Shown here piece by piece: positions 8,605 through 16,869 of a stretch of DNA of 64,000 nt. The stretch's first letter is position 1, and each line of letters starts with the position of its first letter. This DNA is from JACCTI01 sp038237435 (GTDB lineage: Bacteria; Verrucomicrobiota; Verrucomicrobiia; Chthoniobacterales; UBA10450). The stretch lies in NCBI GenBank assembly GCA_038237435.1, contig JBBRYT010000002.1:124001-188000 (forward strand), read 5' to 3'. A program made the position numbers and the translations under genes. A model generated the notes under the pieces. The model worked only from the letters and a program-made list of their open reading frames with translations. It was not told the origin of the DNA and made no database searches.

Positions 8605-9536
8605 GCGGCGATTCCTCCGCAGAGATAAAGAACGGCCATGCGTACCGCCAGGCCATTCGTGACCTGATCGAGGATAACGCTCTGGACGCCATCCGCCAAA
8701 TCGCTGTCGATCTCGACACCGCGATTAATGGGACCCGGATGCATGATGAGGCAATCGGGTTTGAGCAACTTCGCGCGACCTTTCGTTAGGCCGAAAAGCC
8801 GGATGTATTCGCCCAGGCCAGGAAAATATTCTTTGCGCTGACGCTCGTGTTGAATACGCAGCAGGTTCACGACATCGACCGTCGGCAAGATTTCATCGAT
8901 GCGATGCGAAACGGTCACGCCAAGTTTTTCGAACTCGCGCGGCACGAGCGTGCTCGGACCTACCAGCGTGACACGCGCGCCCAGTTTGAGTAACGCGAAA
9001 ATATTCGAGCGCGCCACGCGACTGAAAAGAATGTCGCCGACGATCGCGACATGAAGTCCGGCGATGGAGCCGCGACGCTCGCGAATGGTGTAAAGATCGA
9101 GCAGCGCTTGCGTCGGATGTTCGTGCGCGCCATCGCCGGCGTTGATGACACTGGAGCGCAATCGTTCGGCGAGAAACTGCGGCGCGCCGGCGGAGCTGTG
9201 ACGCAAGACAATAATATCCGCGTGGTATGCCTCCAGGATCTTCGCGGTGTCCTTGAGTGTTTCACCTTTCGTTAGGCTGGAGGTAGTCGCGGAGATATTG
9301 ATCACATCTGCGCTTAATCGCGTGGCCGCGATCTCGAAAGACGTGCGAGTGCGCGTGCTTGGTTCGACGAAAAAATTGACCAGCGTTTTGCCGCGCAAAG
9401 CCGGAACTTTTTTCACCTCGCGCGTTCCGACTTGTTTAAAGGCGTCGGCGGTATCGAGAACGAAAGTAATTTCGTCGGCCGACAAACCACGAATGCCGAC
9501 AAGGTCCTTGCGATGCCAGCGGCGCTCTGTGTTCAT
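8601..9536 (-). CDS. pyrB: Aspartate carbamoyltransferase catalytic chain
   Basis: 311 residues, normal for the catalytic chain. It joins carbamoyl phosphate and aspartate, the first committed step of pyrimidine synthesis. The carbamoyl-phosphate site STRTR is at residues 60-64, and the DGAHEHPTQALLD block and the HPGPINRGVEI block near the C-terminus are also present. No regulatory chain (pyrI) is near; control through PyrR and physical pairing with PyrC, as in other bacteria with this arrangement, is likely. It overlaps pyrR and pyrC by four bases on either side. Two core motif copies (8783 and 9269) are in frame as Leu-Thr-Lys. Confidence 0.95.
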   Translation of the reverse strand: MNTERRWHRKDLVGIRGLSADEITFVLDTADAFKQVGTREVKKVPALRGKTLVNFFVEPSTRTRTSFEIAATRLSADVINISATTSSLTKGETLKDTAKILEAYHADIIVLRHSSAGAPQFLAERLRSSVINAGDGAHEHPTQALLDLYTIRERRGSIAGLHVAIVGDILFSRVARSNIFALLKLGARVTLVGPSTLVPREFEKLGVTVSHRIDEILPTVDVVNLLRIQHERQRKEYFPGLGEYIRLFGLTKGRAKLLKPDCLIMHPGPINRGVEIDSDLADGVQSVILDQVTNGLAVRMAVLYLCGGIAA

Positions 9537-10096
9537 GATTCTTTAATCAGCCAAACGGCGTCCGGTTCGTTGTCGACATTCTCCAGGCGCAGACGCACAC
9601 GTTCGCCGGCAGCTGTTGGCAAATTTTTGCCGACGTAATCAGCGCGAATCGGAAGTTCGCGATGACCTCGATCAATCAGTGTCGCGAGTTGAATCCGTGC
9701 CGGCCGGCCGAATGAACCAATCGCATCCATAGCCGCGCGCGTCGTGCGACCCGTATAGAAAACGTCATCGACAATAATGACCGTACGCTCCTCGAGCGGC
9801 AGTGGCAGTCGCGAGGCAGCAACAATCGGAAGTTCCGCGCGTTTGCCTACATCATCGCGATGCATCGAGACATCGATGACGCCGGTTTCGATTTTCGCTT
9901 TCGAAAATTCCTCGATGAAATTCGCCAGTCGTTTTGCGATCTCCACTCCGCGCGACGGAATGCCGACAAGAACGACGGAACTCAGTTGCGCATTCCGTTC
10001 GATGATTTCATGCGCGATGCGACGAAGCGCATTACGAATGGCGGCGGCGTCCATGACTGGAGCGCCTTCGATTTTAGCAGGTGTTGGTTTGGTCAT
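9533..10096 (-). CDS. pyrR: PyrR bifunctional regulator / uracil phosphoribosyltransferase
   Basis: 187 residues. The PRPP-binding loop VIIVDDVFYTGRTTRAAMDAI (positions about 107-128, key acidic pair and TGRT) is typical of PyrR. Family proteins bind pyr mRNA and regulate attenuation, and some also make UMP from uracil and PRPP. A start at 10096 is supported by a Shine-Dalgarno-like AAGGAAG just upstream. It heads the pyrR-pyrB-pyrC operon. I could not identify a classical anti-terminator/PyrR-binding hairpin in the short leader by eye. Confidence 0.92.
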   Translation of the reverse strand: MTKPTPAKIEGAPVMDAAAIRNALRRIAHEIIERNAQLSSVVLVGIPSRGVEIAKRLANFIEEFSKAKIETGVIDVSMHRDDVGKRAELPIVAASRLPLPLEERTVIIVDDVFYTGRTTRAAMDAIGSFGRPARIQLATLIDRGHRELPIRADYVGKNLPTAAGERVRLRLENVDNEPDAVWLIKES

Positions 10097-10147
10097 TCAG
10101 CTTCCTTCGCGATCTCGCGGGATCGCATTAAAGGATGCGTGCAAAAA

Positions 10148-10441
10148 TCAGGAGGGCGTCACCGGCCGGCCCTCTCTCATTCTTTTAGTTCGCCAGTTCG
10201 AGCGATACTTCAATATCCAATCGAGCAGCGCTTTTTCAAAGCCGATATCTGAGCCGGCTTTTTCGCTCTCGAGCCATTTGTGTTTCAAAATTTCTTCCCG
10301 CTCAGCGAGGAACTCTTTGTAGAGCACCGAGTTCTTGACGAACTGGGACTGCTCAGCTGTCGCAGCGACCATTTCGGAAGTGTCTTTCATGTCGGAGAAG
10401 CCGGTCAATGAAAACCGTTGTGCCGATATTAGACTTAGCAT
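10148..10441 (-). CDS. Small conserved-looking hypothetical protein
   Basis: 97 residues from the outermost ATG, or 80 from the ATG at 10390, which gives the more protein-like start MKDTSEM. No Shine-Dalgarno sequence decides between them. The charged helical C-terminal part contains KHKWLESEKAGSDIGFEKAL followed by DWILKYRSNW, a pattern I have seen in small helical hypotheticals next to metabolic genes, but I do not recognise a function. It lies between mrp and pyrR on the same strand. It is soluble, with no signal peptide. Confidence 0.55.
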   Translation of the reverse strand: MLSLISAQRFSLTGFSDMKDTSEMVAATAEQSQFVKNSVLYKEFLAEREEILKHKWLESEKAGSDIGFEKALLDWILKYRSNWRTKRMREGRPVTPS

Positions 10442-10479
10442 TGGGCGTACCTATTCAAGTCCGGTGTCATTGTACCGTT

Positions 10480-11523
10480 TCACTCCAGCATCTCGCGCAA
10501 TCGTTTAGCGATCTTCTTGAATTCTGCCGCGACCGGTGAATCCGGCATTTCTGCGGTAATTGGCATGCCGCGATCGCCCGACTCGCGTGTGGCGATATCG
10601 ATGGGAATTTGGCCTAACAAGTCAACGCGCAAACGTTTTGCTTCGCGTTCTCCGCCACCGCTGCCGAAAATGTCGTAGCGTTTTCCGCTCTCGGGCGAGA
10701 TGAAGTAGCTCATGTTTTCGATCAGGCCGAGCACCGGCACATTTACTTTTTCAAACATGGTCGCGGCCTTGCGCGCGTCGATCAGCGCAACTTCCTGCGG
10801 TGTCGTCACAATGATCGCGCCGGCTAGTGCGACGGTTTGGACAATCGTGAGTTGGATGTCGCCCGTGCCCGGTGGCAGATCGAGCACGAGAAAGTCGAGC
10901 TCGCCCCATTCTACTTGTCGCAGGAATTGCTGCGTATACCGCGTCACCATTGGTCCGCGCAAAATCGCCGGCGAAGCATCATCGAGCAGAAATCCCATCG
11001 ACATCAGCTTGAGATTGTATTGCTCGATAGGAATGATCTTGTTCTCTTCCGTCGCGGTCGGTCGTTCGCGTATGCCGAACATGAGCGAAATGCTCGGGCC
11101 GTAAATGTCGCAATCACACAAGCCGACGCGCGCATCGCTCTGCTGTAATGCGACCGCGAGATTCGCCGCGACAGTTGATTTACCGACGCCACCTTTTCCG
11201 CTGGCAATGGCGATGACGTGCTTGATTCCCTCGATGCGAGTCGCGCCTACACCCGCCGCTCCCGCACCGGCGGGTGGCGCGTGAATATCGATCAATACTT
11301 TAGCACTCGTAAGGCCGGCAATATTTTGCAGGACACTTTCGGCATCTGTTTTGATCGCACGCGGTATTGCCGGCTCATTCGTCGCCAGAGCGAGCTGCAC
11401 CGTGACCGAGCTATTCTTGATCTCGATGCCTTTGACGAGACCGAACGAAACGATGTCGCGGCTGAAGCCGGGATACTTCACCGCGCGCAACGCCTCTTTA
11501 ATCTGCTCTTCCGTGACCGCCAT
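10480..11523 (-). CDS. mrp: Mrp/NBP35-type Fe-S carrier ATPase (ApbC)
   Basis: 347 residues. Residues about 1-85 are a MIP18/DUF59 domain, and about 95-345 a ParA-like P-loop ATPase. The deviant Walker A GKGGVGKST is near residue 111, and the switch VLDLPPGTGD and the VTTPQEVALIDARKA block are diagnostic. ApbC/Mrp proteins carry Fe-S clusters to target enzymes in the cytosol, which fits the suf genes 5 kb away, although they are not in one operon. The CxxC pair of Mrp is not obvious: only an ENMSYF motif follows the usual position, so cluster binding may differ. Confidence 0.92.
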   Translation of the reverse strand: MAVTEEQIKEALRAVKYPGFSRDIVSFGLVKGIEIKNSSVTVQLALATNEPAIPRAIKTDAESVLQNIAGLTSAKVLIDIHAPPAGAGAAGVGATRIEGIKHVIAIASGKGGVGKSTVAANLAVALQQSDARVGLCDCDIYGPSISLMFGIRERPTATEENKIIPIEQYNLKLMSMGFLLDDASPAILRGPMVTRYTQQFLRQVEWGELDFLVLDLPPGTGDIQLTIVQTVALAGAIIVTTPQEVALIDARKAATMFEKVNVPVLGLIENMSYFISPESGKRYDIFGSGGGEREAKRLRVDLLGQIPIDIATRESGDRGMPITAEMPDSPVAAEFKKIAKRLREMLE

Positions 11524-11574
11524 GAGTGGCGGTGAACTTACGCGCTGCGTCTTGCCGGTAAAGAAACGAACGCG

Positions 11575-11691
11575 TCAGCGCGCCATTGCATCATCGGCAC
11601 TCGATCGGATGGATGATTCTGTCTTGCACGCGACCAGAACGCTCGCAACCACTGAACTCATGGCGATGAGAAAGATGCTGATTTCGAACAT
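11575..11691 (-). CDS. Possible 38-residue membrane micropeptide
   Basis: A short frame from the ATG at 11691 encodes a peptide with one hydrophobic helix (about residues 3-22, containing SIFLIAMSSVVASVLVA) and a polar tail. There is no convincing Shine-Dalgarno sequence. It sits in the 278-base gap upstream of the mrp end and may be chance; it is listed because nothing else occupies the gap. Confidence 0.22.
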   Translation of the reverse strand: MFEISIFLIAMSSVVASVLVACKTESSIRSSADDAMAR

Positions 11692-11801
11692 GCTATTCGT
11701 TGAGCAACGCCCGTACCCGGCGTCTTCCCTTGGGAGAGGGTAACGCCGCGCCGAATTTGCGTAAACAAGCGCAACACTTATGTCGCATTTCGCGACAGCG
11801 A

Positions 11802-13265
11802 TCAGCGCGGCAGTGGCTGCTCAAGATTCGCCAAGGCGTAGGCGATCACGGTATTTAGCGCCGCGGTTTCCGCCAAATCTTTCGGCTTAATCTTGTCGAG
11901 AGTGTCGGCCGCAGTGTGGTGGAAATTAAAATAGAAGCGGTTGTCTTGAATCGGCGCAAAGCACGGGACGCCGGCTTTCGCGAGCGGGCCAATGTCGGCG
12001 CCGGAATGTTCGACCACGGCCAGGAGTTGCGCCCCGATCGGCGCGAGCAATTTCGCCGCCGGCAGGAGCATGTTCTTGATCTCTGCTTTGCCCTGGATGT
12101 TCATCCCCAGCGGATGATCGGCGCCGCCGTCCGTTTCGATCGCGGCAAATTGGTTAGCCATTTCAGATGCGTGATCCTTGGCATATCCGTCGCCACCGCG
12201 CAGTCCGTTTTCTTCATTCATCCAGGCGATGACTCGGATGGTGCGCTTCGGATGCAATTTTAGTTGCCTAACGAGTTGTGCGACTTGCATGGAAACAGCC
12301 ACGCCCGCGCCGTCATCGATCGCGCCCGTCCCGAGGTCCCATGAATCGAGATGGCCCGAGACAATAATCACTTGTTCCGGATGCTCGCTGCCTTTGATGT
12401 CGCCAATGACATTGAAACTTTCCACGTCCGGCAGCGTTTGCGGCGTCAGCGTTAGTTTCATCTCCACCGGGCCTTGTGCGGTCAGGCCTGCAATCAAATC
12501 CGCATCTTCATACGTGACCGCGCCGGCGGGAATTTTCGCTACGCCGTCGGCGTATTTCGTCATGCCGGTGTGCGGCAGCCGAAAATCCGCGCCCCCGACT
12601 GAACGAATTAAGCACGCGACTGCACCCAGTCGCGCCGCGGCGCTGGGCGCATCGCTGCGGTAAGTGACCGCATCCCCATAAGCGTCCCCGGCGTGACCTT
12701 CCGCCGCCATCGCTTTGTCGAAGGCGTACGTAAAGAGAACAATTTTGCCCGTGACCTTCTCTTTGCCTAACGAGTTCAAGTCGTCGAAATCGCGCGCGGA
12801 AATTACCTCCGCAGTGATTCCTTCCGGCGGCGTAGCAACACTTCCACCGAGAGCGCAGAGGACAATTTTCTGTGTCGTGTTCGCCGCCATTCCAGACCAT
12901 TCAATCAGCGCTGCCGTCTCTTCGCCGCGCACCCAATGCGGGACCATGACTTTTTCCAACTGCACGTCTGCGCCGATCGCTTTTAGTTCGGCCGCGACAT
13001 ACTCAACTGCTTTTTGGGCCTGCAACGATCCGCTCAGACGCGGCCCGATGTTGTTTGAGAGATGCGCGACTTGCCGCCAGGCGTAATCGCTGCTCATCGC
13101 CGCCTGCAGCAGTTGTTTCAGTTCATCGAGCGTTTGCGCGGAAAACGGCGTGGCGGTTGGTGAAGGTGTTGGCGAAGCTTCCTGTCCGTTCGCGTGGGCG
13201 ATGAAAAATGCCGCTGCCATCATCGACGCGATGCGGTAAATGGTGCGCCTTCTAAGATCTGGCAT
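11802..13265 (-). CDS. Secreted M28-family metallopeptidase
   Basis: 487 residues from the ATG at 13265, chosen because it starts a clear signal peptide (hydrophobic MMAAAFFIAHANG, cleavage near residue 28); a longer upstream frame adds an unlikely leader. A Pro/Thr-rich linker follows, then a PA-like insert (about 160-290), then the M28 zinc peptidase core. The core shows the metal-binding SGHLDSWD, DDGAG, the catalytic MNEENGLRGG and TDGGADHP blocks, and a late FHHTAADTLDKI with the last His ligand. It resembles bacterial carboxypeptidase Q/aminopeptidases acting outside the cytoplasm. Two antisense motif copies lie inside (12267 and 12766). Confidence 0.9.
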   Translation of the reverse strand: MPDLRRRTIYRIASMMAAAFFIAHANGQEASPTPSPTATPFSAQTLDELKQLLQAAMSSDYAWRQVAHLSNNIGPRLSGSLQAQKAVEYVAAELKAIGADVQLEKVMVPHWVRGEETAALIEWSGMAANTTQKIVLCALGGSVATPPEGITAEVISARDFDDLNSLGKEKVTGKIVLFTYAFDKAMAAEGHAGDAYGDAVTYRSDAPSAAARLGAVACLIRSVGGADFRLPHTGMTKYADGVAKIPAGAVTYEDADLIAGLTAQGPVEMKLTLTPQTLPDVESFNVIGDIKGSEHPEQVIIVSGHLDSWDLGTGAIDDGAGVAVSMQVAQLVRQLKLHPKRTIRVIAWMNEENGLRGGDGYAKDHASEMANQFAAIETDGGADHPLGMNIQGKAEIKNMLLPAAKLLAPIGAQLLAVVEHSGADIGPLAKAGVPCFAPIQDNRFYFNFHHTAADTLDKIKPKDLAETAALNTVIAYALANLEQPLPR

Positions 13266-13339
13266 GGCGCGACTGTCGCCGCGAATTGCTTCAGGTAAAA
13301 CGGGTTCGTTGAAACCGGCGCGAGAACGCTGCGCAAAAA

Positions 13340-13786
13340 TCAATCATGCCTGAGGTCGATGCGGTCTTTGTTCCCCGGAAGTTCGACTTCCATCGTGGAA
13401 TAATTCCACCGGCCCGCCACCTTCGCCGCCACCACGTAAATAGTGCCGCTTCCTTTTGGTCCGGAAATTGGAATGGAAAGGTTGGCTTCACCGGAGGCGC
13501 CGTCGGCGTGCGTGTTTCCCGAAACGAAGAGGCCATCCTTAATCGGAGTGCCAAGCGCGGCTATCACTTCGGGATTCGCCTTGGCCCGGTGCAGCGCGGT
13601 TTTGTAAACGTCGGTCGATTTCATCACGCTGAAGACGAAAACGATGATGCAGGCAACGAAAACTGCGATGACTGCGATGAAAGAAAGGCAACCAACGGGA
13701 ACAAACCATTTCCAGTTACGACTCCACCAACCGGGTCTCGGAACTAAAGGCGGCGGCGGTGGAGAGGCGGACGCGGTCTGATCCAT
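13340..13786 (-). CDS. Membrane-anchored Coa1/Tim21-like domain protein
   Basis: 148 residues. A proline-rich cytosolic N-terminus (APPPPPLVPRPGWW-like) precedes one membrane helix (about 29-54), followed by an outside domain. The outside part (ALGTPIKDGLFVSGN, then GTIYVVAAKVAGRWNY) matches the cytochrome-oxidase-assembly-protein-1 (Coa1) superfamily found in many bacterial single-pass proteins. The role in bacteria is unknown. It lies upstream of the M28 gene on the same strand and 43 bases downstream of the cupin gene. Confidence 0.75.
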   Translation of the reverse strand: MDQTASASPPPPPLVPRPGWWSRNWKWFVPVGCLSFIAVIAVFVACIIVFVFSVMKSTDVYKTALHRAKANPEVIAALGTPIKDGLFVSGNTHADGASGEANLSIPISGPKGSGTIYVVAAKVAGRWNYSTMEVELPGNKDRIDLRHD

Positions 13787-13828
13787 TGCTCGAAACGTAC
13801 GTGGCTGGTCGCCTAACGAGAACTAAAA

Positions 13829-14185
13829 TTAATCGTGCGCGTATTTTTCCGCGCCCAAGAAATGGAGCGAAACATACGGCTCGTCGCCGACCACCCAACT
13901 GTCGTGGCCCGGCCCGATATAAAAGAGTTCGTCGGCGCGCATTTCAAAATAACGGCCGTCATCCATCTGACACGCCGCGCAACCGGAGACGACCATCCCG
14001 ACGTGTTCGACCTGACATGATGTTGCGCCCGTCGCCGCGCCGACATGCACCGACCATTTCCAGCCGGCCTCATAACTGGCGCGGCCAATCGTCATTCCCC
14101 CGATCTTTACCACCTCAAACTTTCCTTTCTCGAACGTCCGCACCTCATCGGGTTCTGCGAAACGTTTGAGGAGGAAGTCGTTCAT
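13829..14185 (-). CDS. Cupin-domain protein
   Basis: 118 residues, a single small beta-barrel cupin: GWKWSVHVG, then QVEHVGMVVSGCAACQMDDG, then a GPGHDSWVVGDEP turn, which correspond to cupin motifs 1 and 2. The usual HxH metal pair is only partly kept (VEHVG and GHD), so metal binding is uncertain. It overlaps the DUF5069 gene by four bases and is probably co-transcribed with it. A CCTAACGAG copy lies just after its stop (13812-13820). Confidence 0.8.
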   Translation of the reverse strand: MNDFLLKRFAEPDEVRTFEKGKFEVVKIGGMTIGRASYEAGWKWSVHVGAATGATSCQVEHVGMVVSGCAACQMDDGRYFEMRADELFYIGPGHDSWVVGDEPYVSLHFLGAEKYAHD

Positions 14186-14607
14186 TTCAGACGGCCTTCA
14201 TCATAATCGATCAAGTCGGGAATCGTGACGATGTCCTGACGATCTTCGATGCCCATTTCTTTTTTGCGCCTGGCCAGCGTGGGCGCAGCAAAATCATTCC
14301 AGCCCAGTTTGGCCGCGAAGTTGTTCCAAACGAAGAGGTCGCCGCCGTTCAAATGCCGGCCGTTTTCGAAACACCAATCCTGAATTTCTTCATCGCTCCC
14401 GCCTTGCAGCACTCGTTCGCGCAACTTCGCATAATCGACATGCATGAAGGCGCAGCAAACACCGTCGGCCGCCTTCGGATTGCCGAGATTCTGATGATAG
14501 TCCTCACCTAATTCGCCGCGAGCATGGATGCGAATCTTGTCGAGCATGCGTGGGAAATACATCAAGCCCCGCGTTTTTTCTTTCGGGCTTCTTGGATAGG
14601 TACTCAT
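14182..14607 (-). CDS. DUF5069-domain protein
   Basis: 141 residues. The start PRSPKEKTRGLMYFPRMLDKIR and the later WCFENGRHLNGGDLFVWNNF region match DUF5069, a small family common in Verrucomicrobia and related phyla with no assigned function. It is soluble, with no signal peptide. It overlaps the cupin gene downstream by four bases. It lies directly after gdhA on the same strand. Confidence 0.85.
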   Translation of the reverse strand: MSTYPRSPKEKTRGLMYFPRMLDKIRIHARGELGEDYHQNLGNPKAADGVCCAFMHVDYAKLRERVLQGGSDEEIQDWCFENGRHLNGGDLFVWNNFAAKLGWNDFAAPTLARRKKEMGIEDRQDIVTIPDLIDYDEGRLK

Positions 14608-14631
14608 GGCCCCTCCCGGAAGAGCTACTCG

Positions 14632-15993
14632 TTAGACCAATCCCTGATCCATCATCGCGTTGGCGACTTTGAGGAAGCCAGCGATGTTGGCGCCGTTCAC
14701 ATAGTTGCCCGGCGTCCCGTATTTTTCCGCCGTGCGATAACAGGTTTCGTGGATCGTCTTCATGATGTTGAAGAGACGCGCGTCAACTTCTTCGCGCGTC
14801 CAGGAAATGCGCATGCTATTCTGAGCCATCTCTAATCCGGAGGTGGCGACGCCGCCGGCGTTGGCTGCTTTTCCGGGGCCAAAAAGAATTTTCGCATCCA
14901 GGAATTGATTCACCCCGTCGATGGTCGTGGGCATATTCGCGCCTTCGGAGACGACATAGACGCCGTTGCGCAAAAGATTCGCCGCGTCTTTGCCGTTGAT
15001 CTCGTTTTGCGTCGCGCTCGGAAAAGCACACTGCGCTTCATGATTCCAGAGTGGATTGTGGTCTAACGAGTGATCGATCGCGGTGAAGACGGCACCTTTG
15101 AACTTATCGGCGTATTCGGAAATGCGGCCGCGCCGGTTATTCTTCAGATCCATGACGAAGGCGAGCTTTTCGCGATCGATTCCGGCTTCGTCAAAGATGT
15201 AGCCGCTCGAATCGGAGAACGTGACCGCTTTCGCGCCTAACGAGATCAATTTATCGACCGTATATTGCGCGACGTTGCCGCTGCCGGAAACGAGACAAGT
15301 CTTGCCTTTCAATTCTTCCTTGCGCGTTTTCAGCATCTCCGCTGCGAAATAGACCGCGCCGTACCCGGTCGCTTCCGGCCGGATAACCGAACCACCCCAA
15401 GTCAGACCTTTGCCGGTCATGACGCCGGTAAATTCATTCTTCAGTCGCTTAAACATGCCGAAGAGATAACCGATCTCGCGCGCGCCCACGCCGATGTCGC
15501 CCGCCGGCACGTCGGTGTCCGGTCCGATGTGGCGAAATAATTCGCACATGAAAGCCTGACAAAATCGCATGACTTCGCTGTCGCTTTTTCCTTTCGGATC
15601 GAAGTCGGCGCCGCCTTTGCCGCCGCCCATCGGAAGAGTCGTGAGCGCGTTTTTAAAAACCTGTTCGAAAGCGAGGAATTTGAGGATACCGAGATTAACC
15701 GAGGGATGAAAACGCAGGCCGCCTTTATACGGCCCGATCGCGCTGTTCATCTGGATGCGATAGCCGCGATTGACGTGCAGCTCGCCGGCGTCGTCCTGCC
15801 AGGGCACGCGAAACATGATCACGCGCTCCGGCTCGATGATGCGTTCGATGATTTTCGCTTTCCGATATTCCGGATGTTGCTCGAGGACGAGCGCGAGCGA
15901 ATCGACCACTTCCTGAACCGCTTGATGAAATTCCGGCTCGGCCGGATTCTTGGCCTTCACCTCGGCGATCAGTGATGCAACATCGTAACTCAC
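14632..15993 (-). CDS. gdhA: NADP-type glutamate dehydrogenase
   Basis: 453 residues from the GTG at 15993; the longer upstream frame (to 16518) overlaps a separate membrane gene and is not plausible protein. The enzyme interconverts 2-oxoglutarate plus ammonium and glutamate. Visible: NSAIGPYKGGLRFHPSVN, PMGGGKGGADFDPKGKSD with the catalytic/substrate lysines, the DVPAGDIGVGAREIGYLFG block, and the nucleotide fold SGSGNVAQYTVDKL. The length matches the hexameric 450-residue class. The stop TAA lies in a one-mismatch motif copy (TCTAACGAG). The ammonium transporter gene lies 9 kb away. Confidence 0.95.
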   Translation of the reverse strand: MSYDVASLIAEVKAKNPAEPEFHQAVQEVVDSLALVLEQHPEYRKAKIIERIIEPERVIMFRVPWQDDAGELHVNRGYRIQMNSAIGPYKGGLRFHPSVNLGILKFLAFEQVFKNALTTLPMGGGKGGADFDPKGKSDSEVMRFCQAFMCELFRHIGPDTDVPAGDIGVGAREIGYLFGMFKRLKNEFTGVMTGKGLTWGGSVIRPEATGYGAVYFAAEMLKTRKEELKGKTCLVSGSGNVAQYTVDKLISLGAKAVTFSDSSGYIFDEAGIDREKLAFVMDLKNNRRGRISEYADKFKGAVFTAIDHSLDHNPLWNHEAQCAFPSATQNEINGKDAANLLRNGVYVVSEGANMPTTIDGVNQFLDAKILFGPGKAANAGGVATSGLEMAQNSMRISWTREEVDARLFNIMKTIHETCYRTAEKYGTPGNYVNGANIAGFLKVANAMMDQGLV

Positions 15994-16070
15994 AATTATT
16001 TTTGAAGACGCGAAAGGGAGAGGGTATGTCCGAGGTGTGGGGAAAGCGGAAGCAAAATCTTCACGCTGGC

Positions 16071-16634
16071 CTAGTGCAAGTGCTCGAAGAGCGTCGCGAT
16101 ATAAAGGCCAAAAGCCGCGACCATGATCACGGCAGCGCTCTTGTGAAACCACTCGTTCTTGAGAAATGCCCCCAGCAAAGCGATGGCCATAAAGAAAAGA
16201 TGAAAGGCGACGTTGGTCTGATTGGGTAGCGCGCCAGTGAGGACTAAATCCTTCGCCAGGCTGACAAGGACAGAGAGCCCAGCGATACCAAAGAACCAGT
16301 CGTGGTGGGCGAAATAATTTTCCCGCAAATCCACCGCGGTCTCGGCGGGAAAATCGGGCAGAACCAATCCCGCCAGCATATAAAGGACGATCGTTTGCAG
16401 GACGACGACCGCGAAACCGAGAAAGGTCCAGCCTTCGTGCGAACGCAGGCCAAACATAGCCCACCAAGTCTGCACGCAGATGATTAGCAGCAGCACAGCC
16501 CAGGTTAATGAAGGCCAATAAATCCGACTGCGCGCGCGCGATTGCAGTAAGCCGCGGAAACCCTGCAAAATTTGTGTCACGGCCAAGCCGATGATGATCG
16601 AGATGAGAACCGAGAGGTAACTGAATGCATCCAT
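16071..16634 (-). CDS. Multi-pass integral membrane protein of unknown function
   Basis: 187 residues with about five or six hydrophobic helices (about 5-24, 42-62, 70-90, 115-133, 142-158 and 165-183). A charged loop with ENYFAHHDWFF lies in the middle. I do not recognise a named family; similar small membrane proteins are common hypotheticals in Verrucomicrobia. It sits upstream of gdhA on the same strand, with 77 bases between. Confidence 0.7.
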   Translation of the reverse strand: MDAFSYLSVLISIIIGLAVTQILQGFRGLLQSRARSRIYWPSLTWAVLLLIICVQTWWAMFGLRSHEGWTFLGFAVVVLQTIVLYMLAGLVLPDFPAETAVDLRENYFAHHDWFFGIAGLSVLVSLAKDLVLTGALPNQTNVAFHLFFMAIALLGAFLKNEWFHKSAAVIMVAAFGLYIATLFEHLH

Positions 16635-16645
16635 GCCGTGACAGC

Positions 16646-16828
16646 TTAGCTCAGTTTGCGCGCGAAAATGTGAGGGCGCCGGCTCGGATGCTCGACTTCT
16701 GGATACGGCTCGCGCTCGAGCAACGCGCGATCGAGCGGCTTATCCTTCAGCTCGTCGTAAACATTGCGGACGTATTCCGCCGCAATGGAATCGTAGCTTT
16801 TCTCGATCTCGTTAGAAGCATGCGCGAG
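16646..16828 (-). pseudogene. Internally deleted SAM-methyltransferase remnant
   Basis: The minus strand holds an open stretch of about 60 codons without a start codon. Its first half (KSYDSIAAEYVRNVYDELKD, then KPLDRALLERE) looks like the N-terminus of class I methyltransferases, and its end (EREPYPEVEHPSRRPHIFAR, then KLS and stop) like their C-terminus. The whole SAM-binding core is missing, so the two ends appear joined by a deletion across a repeated LLERE-like stretch. One-mismatch motif copies (CTCGTTAGA at 16808) lie in it. Confidence 0.5.
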
Positions 16829-16869
16829 TTACTCTTGCGCTCCTGTTCCGTTAGGCAATCTATCAGACT

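Noticed and set aside
14632..16518. A 628-codon frame for gdhA starting at 16518
   Set aside because: The extra N-terminal 175 residues overlap the membrane protein gene on the same strand and look like out-of-frame arginine-rich sequence; GTG at 15993 gives the normal family length.
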